From the NCBI GenBank assembly GCA_030374765.1, contig JARGXX010000120.1, forward strand, positions 186,001-250,000: 64,000 nucleotides of DNA. Direction: 5' to 3'. The notes below the pieces were generated by a model that was given only the letters and a program-made list of their open reading frames with translations, ran no database searches and was not told where the DNA came from. The DNA is from Agarophyton chilense (Eukaryota; Rhodophyta; Florideophyceae; Gracilariales; Gracilariaceae). Shown one piece after another: positions 60,308 through 64,000 of the stretch (its first letter is position 1; every line of letters starts with the position of its first letter). The position numbers were made by a program, and so were the translations under genes.

Positions 60308-61852
60308 TTAATTCTTTGTCTTCTTCCGCGGCGGTCTTGATGCCCCGTCGCCTTCGTCTACCGCCTCGATCTCGCTATCGGCATCGCTCTCACTGGCAGC
60401 CTCTTTCTCTTGAGCATCAGGATCAAAGTCGTCATCATCACTTTCTGAATCATCTTCATCATCCATTATTCTCACCTGTTGCCTGCCTCCAGTTCGTTTT
60501 AATTGTTCCGCACCTTCAACAGGAACCTTCTTGGTCTCATGGAGAAATGAGAATATTGGGTCAAACTCAGCACGCTCGATGTTTGTGAAGAGAAGCGATT
60601 GATTCGTTCCGGTAGTCAAGGCAATAAACAAATCAAAACGTCTCTCAAGATCCATTCTTCTGAACTCCACGAAGTCGATGTCATCATACCGAATGTACGT
60701 TGGAGGTTTGTTCACAAAGAAACAACATGTTTCCAGGAAAAACAGAAACCCTTCATTCGCTCCTAGCGCCGTGCGAACTCCAGACCCGGCTTCTGTGCTT
60801 TTAAATGTTTTGGGCACATGCAGAGGGGTCGATGACAAGTTCTTTAGTACTTTTGAAAACACACGCCATGTGTATCCACTTTCGCTTTCGTTTAACTTTC
60901 CTTTGTATTTTTCTTGCAGATCTTGTGCAGATATTGGCAAGTCCACGCGCGTCTTCTCTTCCGTATCGAATTGAAACACCAAATGTGGATACATGGTGTT
61001 TCCTTGTCTGATCGGAGGATCAAGCGACATCACAAAAGACACAATTATATTGTCCGGTTTGGGGAGCAGGAATAAGCGGGTGATTGACGAGTACAATATC
61101 TTGAAATCAACTGCTTTACCACGAAGTTTGATGTAGTTGGCATACATGTCCACATCATACCTTCCTCGAGGTACTGCAACACCCATGTGCGTAAATGAGC
61201 ACAAACTTTCCCCAGCAAAGGCACTTGTGTCGGCCCTTGCCTTAACTTGCTCATACACATTTTCTGCGTCTTTTTCCTCAGGAATATAAAATCTCATTTC
61301 TACCAATTCTTCATCCATCTTGCCTGCTGTATCATCGACGTGAAAATCTAGCGCCAGCTCTTTCCCGTTTCCTGGTAACTGTACATTCGCCACCTTTCCT
61401 AAGGGGATTTCAAAGGCTTCTTCGAACTGCAAAGCCTTCGTCCTTACGTTGCTACCACCTCCAGTTCGAAAGATAAGATTCGAAGCAGCACCACTAGTGA
61501 CATCAAGCTCTCCCCAAGACCATCCTCGACAAGCCTGATTCACACGGGTGAGTGTCTTCCCTCCAAGATGCTCTGAAAGAAATTCAGCAATCGAAGAATA
61601 ATCAGCAGCACGAAACCCCTCAAGGCGTAATGTCGACCCACCTCGAAGAGAAAGCTTGAGTTGATGGCCGCGTCCTCCACGCAACCACTCAACTCTTGTC
61701 AGATCTGTCGCGGCGACCGCAAGATTGCGCGATGAGTCTCTTGCACGCCAGGCAAATCCGTTGCGGGATAGTCGTAATGTGCCTGACGCAAGCGCTTGGC
61801 CTGCTGTGGATATTGAGTTAAAGGATAGAACTAATCCGTCGTCTGTCGCCAT
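60308..61852 (-). CDS. SSRP1: FACT complex subunit SSRP1/Pob3 (no HMG box)
   Basis: The 514-residue protein pairs with SPT16 in FACT, which loosens and rebuilds nucleosomes during transcription and replication. The N-terminal PH-like domain holds GFAWRARDSSRNLAVAATDL and WLRGGRGHQLKLSLRGG. The SSRP1 core (about 105-215) begins GWSWGELDV and a Rtt106-like double PH domain runs to about 440 (GVAVPRGRYDVDMY, FKILYSSITRLFLLPKPD). An acidic tail (about 455-500) ends in a basic PRKKTKN nuclear signal. No HMG box is encoded, as in yeast Pob3, while animal and plant SSRP1 carry one. The gene has no intron. Confidence 0.92.
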   Translation of the reverse strand: MATDDGLVLSFNSISTAGQALASGTLRLSRNGFAWRARDSSRNLAVAATDLTRVEWLRGGRGHQLKLSLRGGSTLRLEGFRAADYSSIAEFLSEHLGGKTLTRVNQACRGWSWGELDVTSGAASNLIFRTGGGSNVRTKALQFEEAFEIPLGKVANVQLPGNGKELALDFHVDDTAGKMDEELVEMRFYIPEEKDAENVYEQVKARADTSAFAGESLCSFTHMGVAVPRGRYDVDMYANYIKLRGKAVDFKILYSSITRLFLLPKPDNIIVSFVMSLDPPIRQGNTMYPHLVFQFDTEEKTRVDLPISAQDLQEKYKGKLNESESGYTWRVFSKVLKNLSSTPLHVPKTFKSTEAGSGVRTALGANEGFLFFLETCCFFVNKPPTYIRYDDIDFVEFRRMDLERRFDLFIALTTGTNQSLLFTNIERAEFDPIFSFLHETKKVPVEGAEQLKRTGGRQQVRIMDDEDDSESDDDDFDPDAQEKEAASESDADSEIEAVDEGDGASRPPRKKTKN

Positions 61853-62684
61853 GATTTGTTTCTTCGTTTGCTTTAGAATACCTAGAAGGTTTCAGGGGGA
61901 AAGCGGTTTTTTTGTTACAGTTTTTGTTCGCGAAAGAGGGATTTGGCGAAGGGGAGCGTTCTTCTCGTATGCAGCTGAGCGTGGATTTCTTCTAGAAGGC
62001 AATCCAGAAGTGCTCTCACAGACGAGTCCCGCATGCATGCAACCCTGGCAAAAGGAGGCCTCCATCAAGCTTGTGCGAACAAAATGAGCAAAATTTGGCG
62101 GGAAAAGAATCCAAACACACTTCGCGAAGTTTGCACTTCGCAATTCCAAATAGCTTAGGACAGACCATACACGTATTGTTTGGCACGGGTGCAAAATTGC
62201 AATGCAGTGCCCAACAGTGGGCCGAGAACTGCTTTTCTCTAGACTAGAAGGAAACATCTCGGTTACTTCCCGAGCACTGGCTTCAGGGATTCTTCCATAA
62301 GCTTTCTACCAGTGACCATGTGCTCTTCAATAATTTTATACATCAGAGCATTCTGGGCTTATTTTACGTCGATATCAAATAGAAGCGGTCGAGGTGGCTG
62401 GGATTCAGAAGGTAGTCCAGTGCTAGCTATTTAATCTTTCTTTTATCCATCACCTGTTTATCATCGAAAACCATGGGTTGGTTCGAGAATTAGTTTCAAA
62501 AAGAAACTACGAAGGGTAACTTGTCTGCCTGTGAAGAGAGAGCAAGTTTTAGTGAATTAGTCGAACCACAGTGATTGTGTATTGTCTCAATTTGGTCTAT
62601 TTTTATTAGCTTAATCAATCGCCGACAGAGCTCGCAAACTCGCTGTGACGCAGTAGCTCTGAAATCAAGAATGAGCACCATTTG
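61853..62684. other. Intergenic region between SSRP1 and the carotenoid isomerase
   Basis: It contains the SSRP1 promoter and the 3' end of the isomerase gene. No other gene is recognised. Confidence 0.5.
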
Positions 62685-64000
62685 CTATAGACGTAGTCTT
62701 CGTTTAGAGAGCAAGTCCGTTAAGAAGGAATCCAAAGGGCCAGGGAGCTTGCTCACTAAGTCTAAGTCAGCTGCAACCCTATGCCCACAGGCAAATCCAG
62801 AAAACGCAGTGGCGTTCAATCCCTGACCCGGGAATGTAGAGTCACCCACACAATACAAGCCATCCAACTCAGTACGATTGAAAGGCATACTAAGAAGGCC
62901 CCTGAGCTTCTTTCTAGCAATTGGTCCATAAGAGCCGTCGATTCTTCCCAAGAAACGACGATGCGTCTTGGGTGATCCCACCTCTGCAAAATCTACGGCT
63001 CCCTTTAGCCCAGAAAATAGGGTTCGCTCTAGCCGTTCCACGACAATTTCCAGCATCGCTTTTTTCTTCTTCTTGTACTCCGTACTATTAAGCCCTTGCC
63101 ACTCGTCCATCCAACTTGGCGTGAACACGTGAAATATGTGCATACCTTCCGGTGCGAGTGATTTATCAAGCACCGTTGGGATCGAAACAAATAAGGTACC
63201 TTTTCCATCACGGGCTGTCTCTAATTCATTCCAGGCATCGAGCATGATATGGTGACAGTCCATTCCGTCCTCTTCGCGCATACTTATACCAAGGTCAGAT
63301 TCCCTCACTGCCATGTGTATTGAGCAGAAGCTAGGGCTTTTCATGTATCGTTCCCGGAAGCGATGTTCGGCGCTCGGTGTGTGCTTTGCATCAACTAAGC
63401 CGTGCTCACCAAACGTGTCCCATCTAGTCGCGTTGCTAATCACGGCCTTTGCTCTAATTTCGCTACCGTTCGCCAGCTTGACACCATTGGCGCGTCCTTC
63501 CGAATACAAAATTTGAGTCACTCGTGACCCATACAGCACGCTGCATCCAGGTTTGTCTTCAATGCCTCGCACAAGCTCTTGCGAAATCTTTCCCACACCG
63601 CCCACAGGATAGTTGATCCCTCCATAGTGGCGATCTGAAAATACCATGCCAGCGTTGATCATAGGCGTCAAGTCCGCTGGCACCACACTCCAGGAATAAC
63701 ATTCTACGTCAATGAAGCGCAAGAGGTCTTCGTCCTTGATGTGTTTTCGTGCTATATCTCCGGCGTTGCGGGCGATGTAGCGGAGAAGATTTAAACATGG
63801 TAGAGGGTGTGCAAGAAAGACACGAAGTAGATAATTGGGCTCCTCCAAAGAACGTAATGGCATGGCATTAAGCGCGTTAAATACGTTCCAACATTCGCCG
63901 TAGAAATTTCTAATACCCTCTTCTTCAAAAGGAAAGAGTTTGATAAGTTCATCGAGAAAGCGTTCGTAGTCACGATGAACTCGGATGTTGATACTTGGCA
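62685..64000 (-). CDS. CRTISO: Carotenoid isomerase, C-terminal part (runs off the window)
   Basis: The frame stays open from 63863 to the window end, so the 5' part lies outside. The visible 438 residues match plant CRTISO: NFYGECWNVFNALN and MPLRSLEEP near the start, GGINYPVGGVGKISQELV, then the C-terminal FAD contact region YCVGDSTFPGQGLNATAFSG. CRTISO is a plastid flavoprotein that converts poly-cis prolycopene to all-trans lycopene, ahead of cyclisation to carotenes. The N-terminal Rossmann FAD motif and transit peptide are not in the window. No intron is seen. The related retinol saturases share the fold, but the C-terminal pattern favours CRTISO. Confidence 0.9.
   Translation of the reverse strand, partial: PSINIRVHRDYERFLDELIKLFPFEEEGIRNFYGECWNVFNALNAMPLRSLEEPNYLLRVFLAHPLPCLNLLRYIARNAGDIARKHIKDEDLLRFIDVECYSWSVVPADLTPMINAGMVFSDRHYGGINYPVGGVGKISQELVRGIEDKPGCSVLYGSRVTQILYSEGRANGVKLANGSEIRAKAVISNATRWDTFGEHGLVDAKHTPSAEHRFRERYMKSPSFCSIHMAVRESDLGISMREEDGMDCHHIMLDAWNELETARDGKGTLFVSIPTVLDKSLAPEGMHIFHVFTPSWMDEWQGLNSTEYKKKKKAMLEIVVERLERTLFSGLKGAVDFAEVGSPKTHRRFLGRIDGSYGPIARKKLRGLLSMPFNRTELDGLYCVGDSTFPGQGLNATAFSGFACGHRVAADLDLVSKLPGPLDSFLTDLLSKRRLRL

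Noticed and set aside
1-64000. CRISPR arrays, rRNA genes or bacterial operons
   Set aside because: No spaced direct repeats or rRNA sequence were seen; introns, LTR elements and gene content show a eukaryotic nuclear sequence.

Overview
This looks like a nuclear contig from a eukaryotic photosynthetic alga, most likely a florideophyte red alga of the Chondrus type (inference). Eight of the nine full-length cellular genes are uninterrupted open frames and only one, an LSM12 homologue, shows spliceosomal introns (two, of 112 and 129 nt). The set mixes mitochondrial, Golgi and chromatin genes with a carotenoid isomerase, so the cell has a plastid. It also holds an opine dehydrogenase, an activity reported from florideophytes. 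Genes sit in compact clusters separated by transposon-filled stretches.

Region 1 (1-26000) is a transposon island with no cellular gene recognised. It holds a complete but mutated Ty3/gypsy chromovirus (2877-14463, 5-bp duplication GTAAC), a pogo/Tigger-like transposase relic (14771-15585), two decayed LTRs related to the chromovirus (one split by a 564-bp GC-rich insert), an unrecognised transposase-like relic (17523-18733) and a young Ty1/copia element on the minus strand (18835-25632, 357-bp LTRs about 97% identical by eye, duplication AAAAG). Both LTR elements carry coding sequence on the opposite strand between pol and the 3' LTR, tail to tail with pol. In the copia element this is an intact 224-codon ORF with cysteine-peptidase-like features.

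Region 2 (26247-42507) is the main gene cluster: opine dehydrogenase, LSM12, a SHAQKYF-type MYB factor divergent from a small coiled-coil protein, COG1 (Golgi tethering), a secreted Cys-rich protein, an NDUFAF7/MidA methyltransferase (complex I assembly), the 2-oxoglutarate dehydrogenase E2 subunit, and a divergent HSP110 chaperone with a heat-shock-element-like site between them.

Region 3 (42508-50366) is a second transposon island: a TIR-flanked MITE-like element, a tRNA-like dispersed repeat that is the empty-site relative of the copia target, a 913-bp solo LTR, and a piggyBac-like transposase relic split by a 630-bp insertion with a 9-bp duplication.

Region 4 (50367-64000) is a second gene cluster, all on the minus strand: an ACT-PH-like-TKL protein kinase, a membrane protein of unknown function, an MFS transporter, the FACT subunit SSRP1 without an HMG box, and the 3' part of a carotenoid isomerase that runs off the window. 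A 229-bp solo LTR with duplication CCCTC lies between the kinase and the membrane protein.
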